A DNA stretch of 64,000 nucleotides from Streptomyces sp. ASQP_92 (GTDB taxonomy: Bacteria; Actinomycetota; Actinomycetes; Streptomycetales; Streptomycetaceae), in the NCBI RefSeq assembly GCF_025399895.1, contig NZ_JAODUA010000001.1, forward strand, positions 372,001 through 436,000, written 5' to 3'. Positions 1 through 8,421 of the stretch are shown here, in pieces. The position numbers and the translations under genes are program-made. Numbering within the stretch: position 1 is the first letter of the stretch; every line of letters begins with the position of its first letter. The notes under the pieces were generated by a model. That model made no database searches and was not told where the DNA came from. It saw only the letters and a program-made list of their open reading frames with translations.

Positions 1-184
1 TGACGCCCGTGAGGGCCGCGCCTTCCAGGAGCCGGCGTCCGGCGTGGTCCTGGAGGGCGAGCAGCGAGGTCTCGACGGCCTCGTGCTCCGCGTCGAGGCG
101 CGCCAGGGCACGGTCCACCTCGTCCCGGTCCATGACCGGCCCCGGGGGTCCCCCGGTGGAGCTGGGGGAGGATCCCGCGCCCAT
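1..184 (-). CDS. hypothetical protein, N-terminal part only
   Basis: The gene runs off the left edge; about 61 codons are visible. The ATG at 184 follows a GAGAGGTG ribosome site 4 nt away; an in-frame ATG at 133 (MDRDEVDRALARLD) is the alternative. The visible part has a Gly/Pro/Ser-rich start, then a charged helical stretch rich in Glu, Ala and Leu. No domain can be assigned. It starts 45 nt after the glutamate-binding-protein-like gene and is probably in the same operon. In mycobacteria glnX-glnH is followed by the kinase gene pknG; nothing visible here looks like a kinase N-terminus, so I do not call it pknG. Confidence 0.6.
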   Translation of the reverse strand, partial: MGAGSSPSSTGGPPGPVMDRDEVDRALARLDAEHEAVETSLLALQDHAGRRLLEGAALTGV

Positions 185-228
185 CGATCACCTCTCCGCT
201 CTGTGGTACGCCTGTGCCGTCAACTGGC

Positions 229-1347
229 TCATCCTGTCCGGTACTTGGGGGCGGGCGGCCCGGATATGCCGGGCAGGTCGGCGGCGAGCCACTTGCGGTA
301 CGCCGTCATCCACGGGCTGCCCGCGCCGCCGCCCCGGTAGTCCACCAGGACCTGGTTGATCCGCCGGACCAGATCGGTGTTGCCGAGCTTGACGGCCGCA
401 CCGTAGTACTCGGTGGTGAACGGGCTGCCCTTGAGCTGCACCGCGGGGTCCTGGGCGGCCTGGCCGGCGGCCAGCGCGTTGTCGGTGACGACCGCGTCCA
501 CCAGGTTCTGCTGGAGGCGCACCAGGCAGTCCAGTTGGTTGGGGACCGTGAAGTCCTGGTAGTCGGCTCCGTGCGCGTCGGCCTTGAGCGCGTCGAAGGC
601 GGTGGAGCCCGCCGCCACGCAGACCCGCTTGCCCTTGAGGGAGTCGTCGAAGCCGGTGATGGCGGACGCCTTGGGCGCCAGCACCTGCTGGCCCGCCTCG
701 AAGTAGGCGGTGGAGAACGACGCCTGCTTGATGCGGGAGCAGTTGACGGTCATCGTGCGCACCACGACGTCGACCGTGCCGTTCTGGAGGGCGGGGATGC
801 GCTGGCTGGTGGGGATGGCCCGGTAGATCACCGCGTTCTCGTCCCCCAGGATGTTCTTCGCGATCGCCTTCACCAGGTCGATGTCGAAGCCTTCCAGGGT
901 GCGGGTCGCGGGATTGCGGTAACCCCAGCGGAAGCTGTTCTGGTCGACGCCCGCGATCAGCTTGCCGCGCTGCTTGATGGCGTCGATGGCGGGGCCGTCC
1001 GCGTTCGCCGCGGGCAGGCTCGCCTCCGGGTCCTTGCAGTCGTCCGCCTTGGCCCGCACCGCCCCCGCGGTGCCCGGGCCCGCGAGGCCCGCCGCGGCCG
1101 CCTCGCCGCCGTGCCGGGTCAGCGGGACCAGCGCCCCGGCCGCGAGGGCGAGCGCGAGCGCCATGCCGGCCACCCCGCCCCAGCCGCGCAGCCGCCCGCC
1201 CGTGCGGCGCGGAACGGGCCGGGCCCGGCCGGGTGTGTCGGTGCCGGACCCGGCCGGGCGTGCCGGGTCCGCCGAGCTCTTCGCGCCGCTCATCGCGACC
1301 CCTCTCGCCCATCCGCCGCTGCTTGCACGTCCCTTGCCGCTGTCCAT
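229..1347 (-). CDS. glutamate-binding-protein-like sensor (GlnH family)
   Basis: About 372 aa. A Pro/Arg-rich cytoplasmic tail (1-50) is followed by one hydrophobic segment (about 55-75) and an extracellular type 3 solute-binding domain (about 120-360) with the family signatures GKLIAGVDQNSFRWG and GFDIDLVKAIAK. There is no lipobox, so it is anchored by the N-terminal helix. Known biology: in mycobacteria a GlnH-GlnX pair senses aspartate/glutamate and signals to PknG. No permease or ATPase gene is adjacent, which fits sensing rather than transport. The ATG at 1347 has AGGTGAG upstream and lies 5 nt after the glnX-like stop; an ATG at 1293 with AGAGGGG upstream is an equally good start. Confidence 0.8.
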   Translation of the reverse strand: MDSGKGRASSGGWARGVAMSGAKSSADPARPAGSGTDTPGRARPVPRRTGGRLRGWGGVAGMALALALAAGALVPLTRHGGEAAAAGLAGPGTAGAVRAKADDCKDPEASLPAANADGPAIDAIKQRGKLIAGVDQNSFRWGYRNPATRTLEGFDIDLVKAIAKNILGDENAVIYRAIPTSQRIPALQNGTVDVVVRTMTVNCSRIKQASFSTAYFEAGQQVLAPKASAITGFDDSLKGKRVCVAAGSTAFDALKADAHGADYQDFTVPNQLDCLVRLQQNLVDAVVTDNALAAGQAAQDPAVQLKGSPFTTEYYGAAVKLGNTDLVRRINQVLVDYRGGGAGSPWMTAYRKWLAADLPGISGPPAPKYRTG

Positions 1348-1352
1348 GGCGC

Positions 1353-2750
1353 TCACCTGTACTCCGCGAGCCTGCGGCTGATGCCGACGCCGGCGGCGGC
1401 CGCCGCGAGCACCGCGAGCAGGGCCGCGCCCAGCGGCAGCCCCGTCAGGGCGCCGTGGCCGTCGGAGGCGGCCGTGGTGAACTGGCGCTGCTCGTGGGCG
1501 ATCGCCGAGTCGAGCTCCTTGTCCACCTGGTCGAAGCACTCGCCGGTGGAGCCCTTGGCGCCGAGGACCTGGGTCAGCGCGCCGTCGTAGTCACCGCTGT
1601 CGTCCGTCCTGCGGGCCGACGTGTGGCGTTTTTGCCACTCCTCCATGTCGCCGACCGCCTTGGCCACCGGGGTCTTGCCCGCGTCGTCGTCGGCGAGGCT
1701 CCTGGCGGCGGCCAGTCTGCCGGACAGGGACGCCATCTCCTTGCCGAACTCCGCCTCGTACAGGTCCTTGCCCTCGCGGGTGAGGACCGCGCCGCGGGCC
1801 ACCAGGGTCAGGTTCTCGTTGGCACGGGCCTGGAGCGAGCTGATCCGGGCGTCGTTGAGGACCTTCAGGGACTCCTGGCCGTGCGCGCGCGAGGTGGACA
1901 GGTCGGAGGTCGCCACCGCGTGGCCCACCACCAGCCACAGCAGCACCACCGTGGAGGCCGCCGTCGCGGCGAGCAGACCGTGGTTGAACACCCGGTTGGT
2001 GCGCAGGTAGTTGCGGCGCTGGACCCATACCAGGCCGCCGAGCGCCACCAGGCCGAGCACCGTCGAGGCGTACGGCCAGGTGTCCGCCTGGTCGTAGTCG
2101 TCGTAGAGGCGCCCCGTCTCGGCCTCGTACAGCTTCTGGGCCGCGGGCAGCAGGCTGGTGCTCATCTTCTGGTTGGCGAAGCGCAGATAGGCGCCGCCGA
2201 CCGGGAAGCCCTGCCGGTTGTTGGCGCGCGCCTGCTCGACCAGGCCGTTGTAGAGCGGGAGTTGCTCGTTGAGAGTGGCTATCTGCTGGGCCGACTCGGC
2301 CGAGCCCGTGGTGTTCGCGGCCGCCTTCACCAGGAGGCGGGAGGCGGTCGCGATGTCCGTGTCGTAGCGCTTGCGCACGTCCAGCGGTTCCTGGCCGCCG
2401 GCCAGGAACCCGCTCGCCGCGGCCGTGTCGGCGTCGGCGAGCGAGCGGTAGATGGAGGCCGCGTCCGCGCTCAGCGGCTGGCTGCGGCTCACCACGTCGC
2501 CCGCCGCGGCCGAGCGGTCGGATACCTCCCAGGCGGTGACGGCGCCGAAGGCCACCACCAGCACCGCCACGACCGCACCGATCAGCCAGAGCCGGCCCGG
2601 CTCGGTCGTCGCGGCCGCGCGCACCCGGTCGCGGACCTCGGCCAGGCCCCGCTGCGGGCCGGGGCGCGGCGTGCCGGGTCGCGGCTGCGCCGCGGGCCGG
2701 GCCGCGGGCTCCCGCACCCCCGGTTCGCGCACGTTCGGCGGATTCGCCAC
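1353..2750 (-). CDS. GlnX-like membrane sensor protein
   Basis: About 465 aa from a GTG at 2750 that has GGGAGG 4 nt upstream. The order is a Pro-rich cytoplasmic N-terminus, TM1 (LWLIGAVVAVLVVAFGAVTA), an extracellular helical domain, a pair of TM helices in the middle, a second extracellular helical domain, and a last TM before SRRLAEYR. Four helices with two extracytoplasmic loops match the GlnX family, the partner of GlnH in glutamate sensing (established for mycobacteria). It is transcribed ahead of the glnH-like gene with a 5-nt gap, so the two are almost certainly co-expressed. Interleaved inverted repeats lie 49-72 nt upstream of the start. Confidence 0.75.
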   Translation of the reverse strand: MANPPNVREPGVREPAARPAAQPRPGTPRPGPQRGLAEVRDRVRAAATTEPGRLWLIGAVVAVLVVAFGAVTAWEVSDRSAAAGDVVSRSQPLSADAASIYRSLADADTAAASGFLAGGQEPLDVRKRYDTDIATASRLLVKAAANTTGSAESAQQIATLNEQLPLYNGLVEQARANNRQGFPVGGAYLRFANQKMSTSLLPAAQKLYEAETGRLYDDYDQADTWPYASTVLGLVALGGLVWVQRRNYLRTNRVFNHGLLAATAASTVVLLWLVVGHAVATSDLSTSRAHGQESLKVLNDARISSLQARANENLTLVARGAVLTREGKDLYEAEFGKEMASLSGRLAAARSLADDDAGKTPVAKAVGDMEEWQKRHTSARRTDDSGDYDGALTQVLGAKGSTGECFDQVDKELDSAIAHEQRQFTTAASDGHGALTGLPLGAALLAVLAAAAAGVGISRRLAEYR

Positions 2751-2798
2751 CTGACCTCCCCCTCGGTCGCTGCGTAGGCAGTATGGCCGCAGGGACCG

Positions 2799-2822
2799 AC
2801 AACCATCCAGGGTTGTCTGGAT
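2799..2822. promoter_or_regulatory. interleaved inverted repeats upstream of glnX-like gene
   Basis: Two perfect 6-bp inverted repeats are interleaved without any gap: ACAACC (2799-2804), ATCCAG (2805-2810), GGTTGT (2811-2816), CTGGAT (2817-2822). The first pairs with the third and the second with the fourth. It could be a double operator, or in RNA an H-type pseudoknot or two exclusive hairpins. The role is not known. Confidence 0.5.
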
Positions 2823-2931
2823 CTTGTTACCTGCCGTCGCGCGCCCCGTGCCCCTGCCCCACGTCCCCACCATGTATACGCGGTGGGGATCCATTCGGTT
2901 CCCCGCGGGCGGGGGCGGTCGCCGGGGGAGC

Positions 2932-3906
2932 TCAGGCGTACTGCCGGCGCAGGCGCGCGTACGCCTCGGCGGGGGCCGACAGGTGGTCGAGACCGAGCAG
3001 CGCCGCGCCGAGCACGGGGGAGGTGGTCACCACCAGCGGCTCCGCCTTGGGCGCCCGGGCCGCCAGCAACTCCCGTACGCGGTCGTCCAGTTGCGGGTGG
3101 CGGGCGGCGAGCACACTGCCACCGAGCAGCACCGGCGTCGCCACCTCCAGCAGGCCGAGCCGGCCCAGGGCGACCGTCGCCAGCGCCACGATCTCCTCGG
3201 CCTGCCGGTCGACGAGGGAGCGCGCCACCGCGTCCCCGGCCGCCGCGACCTCGAAGAGGACCGGGCTCAGCTCGTGCCGGCGCGCGAGCGGGATCTTCTC
3301 CAGATGCAGCGCCTCGATCAGCTCGTACATCGAGGTGAGCCCGAAGTGGGCGGGCAGCGCGGCGGCGAGCGCGGTCGGCTCGCCGCGGCCGTCCTCGGCG
3401 CGCGCCGCGAAGAACAGGGCCTCCTCGGCGAGCCCGCCGCCCCCGCCCCAGTCCCCGGAGATCTTCCCGATCGCCGGGAAGCGGGCGGTGCGCCCGTCCG
3501 GGGTCATGCCGACGCAGTTGATGCCCGCGCCGCACACCACCGCGACACCGCTCGGCCGGGCGCCGCTGGGCAGCCCGGCGCGCAGGATCGCGAAGGTGTC
3601 GTTGTGGACCCGCACCGAGTCCCCCCAGCCGCGCGTCTGGAGGGCGGCGGCCAGCTCCCGCTCCTCGACGGGCAGATCGGCGTTGGCCAGACAGGCCGAG
3701 ACATGCTCGACCCGCAGCGGCTCGGTGCTGCGGGAGGCGAGGTAGGCCTCCTCCACCGTGGTGGCCAGCATGTGCATGGCCACCTCGACGCCCACCGCCG
3801 GCGGCCGGAAGCCGCCGCCCCGCGCGGTGCCGAGCACCGTGCCGTCCGCACCGATCAGTGCCACATCGGTCTTGCTGTTGCCGGCGTCGATCGCCAGCAC
3901 ACTCAT
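2932..3906 (-). CDS. csnK: sugar kinase, BadF/N-acetylglucosamine-kinase family
   Basis: About 324 aa. It starts with an ATP phosphate-binding loop, SVLAIDAGNSKTDVAL (2-17), followed by the glycine-rich GAGINCVG and GDWGGGGGLAEEA motifs of the ASKHA sugar-kinase fold (BadF/BadG subgroup). Predicted role: phosphorylation of glucosamine or a related aminosugar in the cytoplasm. The ATG at 3906 overlaps the GH4 stop codon as ATGA, so translation is coupled and it is the last gene of the operon. From memory this gene order (ROK regulator, lipoprotein, two permeases, GH4, kinase) is the csnR-K operon of S. coelicolor and S. lividans; the substrate is inferred from that. A weak hairpin with GGGGA/TCCCC arms lies just downstream at about 2885-2904. 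Confidence 0.8.
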   Translation of the reverse strand: MSVLAIDAGNSKTDVALIGADGTVLGTARGGGFRPPAVGVEVAMHMLATTVEEAYLASRSTEPLRVEHVSACLANADLPVEERELAAALQTRGWGDSVRVHNDTFAILRAGLPSGARPSGVAVVCGAGINCVGMTPDGRTARFPAIGKISGDWGGGGGLAEEALFFAARAEDGRGEPTALAAALPAHFGLTSMYELIEALHLEKIPLARRHELSPVLFEVAAAGDAVARSLVDRQAEEIVALATVALGRLGLLEVATPVLLGGSVLAARHPQLDDRVRELLAARAPKAEPLVVTTSPVLGAALLGLDHLSAPAEAYARLRRQYA

Positions 3907-5174
3907 GCCCACGCGAGGTGCTCCCGGTTGTGCGCGATCAGCCGGTCGGTGAGCCCGTCGGCGTAGTCGTACTGCCCGACCAGCGGGTGCGCGAGCAGCG
4001 CCCGGAACACCCGGTCGCGCCCGCCGCGCAGGGCGGCTTCGAGGGCGAGGTCCTCATAGGCGGTGACGTGCGCGATCAGCCCGGCGTACAGCGGGTCCAG
4101 CGCGGGCACCGCGAGCGGGACCGCTCCCGTGGCGTCGACGCGGGCCGGGACCTCGATGACGGCGTCGTCCGCGAGGAAGGGCAGCGTTCCGTTGTTGTAG
4201 GTGTTCACGACCTGGACGGGACTGCCGGAGCCCGCCCCGCCGAGCAGGGCGGCCGCGAGGTCGACGGCCGCCTCCGAGTAGAAGGCGCCGCCGCGTTTGG
4301 CGAGCAGCGCGGGCTTCTCGTCCAGCGCCGGGTCGCCGTACATGGTGAGCAACTCCCGCTCCATGGCGGCCACTTCGGCGGCCCGCGACGGCTTGGTGCC
4401 GAGTTCGCGCACCACCTCGTCGTGGGCGTAGTAGTAGCGCAGGTAGTACGAGGGGACCACGCCGAGCCGGTCGAGCACCTGGCGGGGCAGGCGCAGTTCG
4501 TCGGCGATGGTGTCGCCGTGCTCGGCGAGCAGCTTCGGCAGGACGTTGTCGCCCGCCGGGCCGCCCAGGCGCACCCCGAGCTCCCAGGTGAGGTGGTTGA
4601 GGCCGACGTGGTCCAGGTGGACCTCGGCGGGCGTCACCTGGAGCAGCGCGGCGAACTTGCGCTGGAGGCCGATGGCCACGTTGCACAGACCGACCGCCTT
4701 GTGCCCGGCCTGGAGCAGGGCCCGGGTCACGATGCCCACCGGGTTGGTGAAGTCGATGATCCAGGCGTCGGGGTTGGTCCGGCGCACCCGCTCGGCGATG
4801 TCGAGGACGACCGGCACGGTGCGCAGCGCCTTGGCGAGGCCGCCCGCGCCGGTGGTCTCCTGGCCCACGCAGCCGCACTCCAGCGGCCACGTCTCGTCCT
4901 GCTGCCGGGCGGCCTGGCCGCCGACGCGCAGCTGGAGCAGCACGGCGTCCGCGCCCTCGACGCCCGCGTCCAGGTCGGAGGTGGTGACGATCTTCCCCGG
5001 GTGGCCCTGCTTGGCGAAGATCCGCCGGGCGAGCCCGCCGACCAGTTCGAGGCGGTCGGCGGCCGGGTCGACCAGGACGAGCTCACTGATGGGCAGCGTG
5101 TCCCGCAACCGGGCGAAGCCGTCGATGAGTTCGGGGGTGTAGGTGGACCCGCCCCCCACTACTGCGAGCTTCAA
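3903..5174 (-). CDS. csnH: GH4 family NAD-dependent 6-phospho-beta-glucosidase-like enzyme
   Basis: About 423 aa. The NAD-binding loop GGGSTYTPEL (7-16), DFTNPVG (141-147) and CNVAIG with the metal-binding Cys at 164 are diagnostic for glycoside hydrolase family 4, which cleaves phospho-glycosides by an NAD- and Mn-dependent redox mechanism. The likely start is TTG at 5174 (KLAVVGGG), 5 nt after the upstream permease stop, with GAAGGG about 9 nt upstream; no ATG or GTG is available before the Rossmann fold. Its place between the permease and kinase genes suggests it acts on imported glucosamine saccharides, although no PTS is present to phosphorylate them on entry. Confidence 0.82.
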   Translation of the reverse strand: MKLAVVGGGSTYTPELIDGFARLRDTLPISELVLVDPAADRLELVGGLARRIFAKQGHPGKIVTTSDLDAGVEGADAVLLQLRVGGQAARQQDETWPLECGCVGQETTGAGGLAKALRTVPVVLDIAERVRRTNPDAWIIDFTNPVGIVTRALLQAGHKAVGLCNVAIGLQRKFAALLQVTPAEVHLDHVGLNHLTWELGVRLGGPAGDNVLPKLLAEHGDTIADELRLPRQVLDRLGVVPSYYLRYYYAHDEVVRELGTKPSRAAEVAAMERELLTMYGDPALDEKPALLAKRGGAFYSEAAVDLAAALLGGAGSGSPVQVVNTYNNGTLPFLADDAVIEVPARVDATGAVPLAVPALDPLYAGLIAHVTAYEDLALEAALRGGRDRVFRALLAHPLVGQYDYADGLTDRLIAHNREHLAWA

Positions 5175-5179
5175 TGCGA

Positions 5180-6076
5180 TCAGCCCTTCACTCCGGTCAG
5201 CGTGACGCCCTCGACGAAAGCCTTCTGTGCGAAGAAGAAGACGAGGATCACGGGGGCCATGACCAGTACGGTCGCGGCCATGGTCAGGTTCCAGTCGGTA
5301 TGGTGCGCGCCCTTGAAGGACTCCAGGCCGTAGCTCAGGGTCCAGGACGCCGGCGTGTCGGACGCGTAGATCTGCGGCCCGAAGTAGTCGTTCCAGGCGT
5401 AGAAGAACTGGAACAGCGCGACGGCGGCGATGCCGGGGCGCGCCATCGGCAGTACCACCTTGACCAGCGTCCGCAGCTCCCCGCACCCGTCGACCTTGGC
5501 GGCGTCCAGGTACTCGTTGGGGATGGTCATCAGGAACTGGCGCAGCAGGAAGATGGTGAACGCGTCGCCGAACGCCAGCGGGATGATCAGCGGCCACAGC
5601 GTGCCGGACAGGTCCAGCTGCTTGGCCCAGAACAGATACATCGGAATGATGATCACCTGCGGCGGCAGCATCATCATCGAGATGACCAGCATCAGCGACA
5701 GATTGCGGCCCCGGAAGCGGAACTTGGCGAGCGCGTACGCCACCGGCACCGAGGACACCACGCTGAGCACGGTGCCGAGCCCGGCGTAGAGCAGGGAGTT
5801 CTTCCACCAGCTCAAAAAGCCCGGGGTGTCGAAGACCCTGCGGTAGTTGGACCAGGCCCAGTCGTGCGGGATCAGGTCCCGGGTCAGCGTCTGCCGGTCG
5901 TCCATCAGGGAGGTGAGCAGCAGGAAGACGAAGGGCAGCACGAAGAACAGCGCGGCCGCGACGCCGAGCGAGTGCACCGCGATCCACTGGAGCAGTGCCT
6001 TGCGCCGGGCCACCTTGGCCGCCGGCGTGTCCGCCTGGGCCCTGGGTGTCTCCATCACATACGTCATGTCACTCAC
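5180..6076 (-). CDS. csnG: sugar ABC transporter permease, MalG type
   Basis: About 298 aa, six predicted TM helices. The EAA loop DAAKVDGCGELRTLVKVVLP, which contacts the ATPase, is present and the C-terminus FFAQKAFVEGVTLTGVKG is typical of CUT1 MalG-like permeases. A GTG at 6076 lies inside the end of the previous permease gene (8-nt overlap); an ATG at 6067 with CAGGTGAG upstream is the alternative. No ATPase gene is in the operon; Streptomyces CUT1 systems commonly share the multitask ATPase MsiK (established), which is the inference here. Confidence 0.87.
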   Translation of the reverse strand: MSDMTYVMETPRAQADTPAAKVARRKALLQWIAVHSLGVAAALFFVLPFVFLLLTSLMDDRQTLTRDLIPHDWAWSNYRRVFDTPGFLSWWKNSLLYAGLGTVLSVVSSVPVAYALAKFRFRGRNLSLMLVISMMMLPPQVIIIPMYLFWAKQLDLSGTLWPLIIPLAFGDAFTIFLLRQFLMTIPNEYLDAAKVDGCGELRTLVKVVLPMARPGIAAVALFQFFYAWNDYFGPQIYASDTPASWTLSYGLESFKGAHHTDWNLTMAATVLVMAPVILVFFFAQKAFVEGVTLTGVKG

Positions 6077-7013
6077 CTGCCTGGATCAGTCCGCCGCGGC
6101 GCTTCATGAGCAGCGCCGTGAAGGCCATGGAGAGGGCGAACAGGACCAGCGCGACCACACAGGCGGAGCCGTAGTCGAAGCGCTGGAAGCCCAGGTTGTA
6201 GACGAGCTGGGGCAGGGTCAGCGTCGACTTGTCGGGGTAGCCGGGCTCGAACGGCTGGCCCGAGTTGGCCAGCACCCCGGAGGCGACCTTGCCCGCCACC
6301 AGGGGCTGGGTGTAGCTCTGCATCGCCTGGATGACGCCGGTGACCACGGCGAACATCACGATCGGCGAGATGTTCGGCAGGGTGACGAAGCGGAACTTCT
6401 GCCAGGCGGACGCCCCGTCCAGCTCGGCGGCCTCGTACTGCTCCTTGGGTACGTCCAGGAGCGCGGCCATGAAGATCACCATGAGGTCGCCGACGCCCCA
6501 CACCGCGAGCAGGGTGAGCGCGGGCTTGGACCAGGAGGGGTCGGTGAACCAGTCCGGGGCCGGGATGCCCACGTCGCCCAGGAGCGAATTGACCGGCCCG
6601 GTACCGGGGTTGAGCAGGAAGACGAAGCCGAGCGTGGCCGCGACCGGCGGGGCGAGGTAGGGCAGGTAGAACAGGGTGCGGAAGACGCCGACACCCGTTT
6701 TGATCTTGGTGATGAGCAGGCCCACGCCGAGCCCGAACACCACCCGGCAGGCGACCATCACGATCACCAGCCACAGGGTGTTGCGCAGCGCGGGCCAGAA
6801 CAGCGGGTAGTCCTTGAAGACATAGCCCCAGTTCTGGAGGCCGTCGAAGGTGGCCGCGCCGAAGCCGTCGTAGTGGGTGAAGGAGAAGTAGACCGTGGAG
6901 ATCAGCGGGTAGGCGAAGAAGACACAGAACCCGATCAGCCAGGGCGACAGGAACGCCAGTGTGCGCAGGGCCGAGCGGCGGTGCTTGGCGCGCAGTGTGT
7001 GCGTCGTGCTCAT
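6069..7013 (-). CDS. csnF: sugar ABC transporter permease, MalF type
   Basis: About 314 aa with six TM helices, starting after a basic N-terminus (LSPWLIGFCVFFAYPLISTV). The EAA loop AAELDGASAWQKFRFVTLP near residues 200-218 marks the CUT1 permease family. It starts 7 nt after the stop of the binding-protein gene and overlaps the second permease by 8 nt, so the transporter genes form one translationally linked unit. Confidence 0.87.
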   Translation of the reverse strand: MSTTHTLRAKHRRSALRTLAFLSPWLIGFCVFFAYPLISTVYFSFTHYDGFGAATFDGLQNWGYVFKDYPLFWPALRNTLWLVIVMVACRVVFGLGVGLLITKIKTGVGVFRTLFYLPYLAPPVAATLGFVFLLNPGTGPVNSLLGDVGIPAPDWFTDPSWSKPALTLLAVWGVGDLMVIFMAALLDVPKEQYEAAELDGASAWQKFRFVTLPNISPIVMFAVVTGVIQAMQSYTQPLVAGKVASGVLANSGQPFEPGYPDKSTLTLPQLVYNLGFQRFDYGSACVVALVLFALSMAFTALLMKRRGGLIQAGE

Positions 7014-7020
7014 GGCAGTC

Positions 7021-8358
7021 CTACTTCGCCTGCGCGATCGCGGCGTCGATCTCCTGGGCGGTCTTGGCGAGCCCCGCCTTGATGTCGCTCTGCTTGCCGC
7101 TCTCCACTTCGTAGCCGAGGTTCTGGAGCGAGGTGATGTACTGCCCGCCGTTGACGGAGGCCGGTGTGGTGGTGGAGTTCGGGTTCTGCGCGATGTCCAG
7201 GAACGTCTTGAAGCGCGGGTCGAGCTGGAGCTTCGGCGACTTGAGGGCGTCCAGGGTGGAGGGCACGTTGTGGATGGCGTTGGCGAAGTCGACCACCGCG
7301 TCCGTGTTGGTGGTCATGAACTTGACCAGTTCCCAGGCCGCGTTCTGCTTCTTGGAGGTCGCGGCGATTCCCGCGATGGTGCCGGTCAGATAGCCCTTGC
7401 CGTGGGTGGCCCGCATGTCGTCCGGCACGGGCAGCGGGGCCACCCCGATCTCGAACTTCGGCTTGCTGTCCATCGCCATGCCCAGCCGCCACTCGCCGTC
7501 CATCGCCATGGCGACGCGGCCGGTGTTGAACGGGTTCTGGTCGCCGAACTCCGCGCCGAAGGTGGAGCGGTACTTCTCCAGCTTGGTGAAGCCGCCGAGG
7601 TCGTCGACGAGCTGCTTCTGGAAGGCGAGACCCTTCTCGAAAGCGGGGTCCTTGGCGATGTTCGACTTGCCGTCGGTGTCGAAGTACGTCGGCGACCACT
7701 GCGCCAGGTAGTGCTCGGTCGTCGTCTCGTAGCCGTGGTAGTCGGGCATGAAGCCGAGCTGCTCGTAGGAGTCGCCCTTGGCCTTGGTCAGCGCCTTGGC
7801 GTCCGCCGCGAACTGCGACCAGGTGGTGGGCGGCTCGGTGATCCCGGCCGCCTTGAAGGCGTCCTTGTTGTAGTAGAGCGCGTAGGAGTCGCCGAGGAGC
7901 GGCAGCGCGCAGCGCTTGCCCTGGAACTGGGTGTACTCGTTCATCGTCTTCGGGAACGTCTTCGCCGGGTCGATGCCGTCCTTCGCCAGGAAGGGGGCGA
8001 GGTCGACGAAGGCGTTGGACGAGCAGAACTTGCCGACGTTGTTCGTGGTGAACGACGACACCACGTCCGGGGCCGTGGAACCACCCGCGCGCAGCGCCTG
8101 GTTGATCTTGTCGTCGTTGATGTCGCCGACGACCTTGACGTGGATGTTGGGGTGCGCCTTCTGGAAGGCGTCCACATTGGCCTGGATGGCCTTGACCTCG
8201 TTGGGGGCGTTCCACCCGTGCCAGAAGGTGATCGTCGTCTCCTTGGACGCGTCGTCCTTCGTGCTGGTGTTGCTCTGGCCCGTGCAGGCGGAGGCGAACA
8301 GGGCTATCGAGGCGGTCGCGGCCAGTGCGACGGCCGACTTCCGGCGGAATGCGGGCAT
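7021..8358 (-). CDS. csnE: sugar-binding lipoprotein of ABC transporter
   Basis: About 445 aa. Lipoprotein signal with the lipobox FASAC (lipidated Cys at 25), then a type 1 extracellular solute-binding domain: TITFWHGWN near the N-terminus and GKGYLTGTIAGIAATSKKQ in the second lobe. It captures saccharides outside the membrane for the two permeases encoded downstream. GGGAGA lies about 7 nt before the ATG. It is the first transporter gene after the ROK regulator (63-nt gap). Confidence 0.88.
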   Translation of the reverse strand: MPAFRRKSAVALAATASIALFASACTGQSNTSTKDDASKETTITFWHGWNAPNEVKAIQANVDAFQKAHPNIHVKVVGDINDDKINQALRAGGSTAPDVVSSFTTNNVGKFCSSNAFVDLAPFLAKDGIDPAKTFPKTMNEYTQFQGKRCALPLLGDSYALYYNKDAFKAAGITEPPTTWSQFAADAKALTKAKGDSYEQLGFMPDYHGYETTTEHYLAQWSPTYFDTDGKSNIAKDPAFEKGLAFQKQLVDDLGGFTKLEKYRSTFGAEFGDQNPFNTGRVAMAMDGEWRLGMAMDSKPKFEIGVAPLPVPDDMRATHGKGYLTGTIAGIAATSKKQNAAWELVKFMTTNTDAVVDFANAIHNVPSTLDALKSPKLQLDPRFKTFLDIAQNPNSTTTPASVNGGQYITSLQNLGYEVESGKQSDIKAGLAKTAQEIDAAIAQAK

Positions 8359-8421
8359 GGCGGTGTCTCCCGGGGAGGGGGCGGAGGGGATGGTGGGGCG
8401 GGGCGGTTCAGCGGGTGGTGT

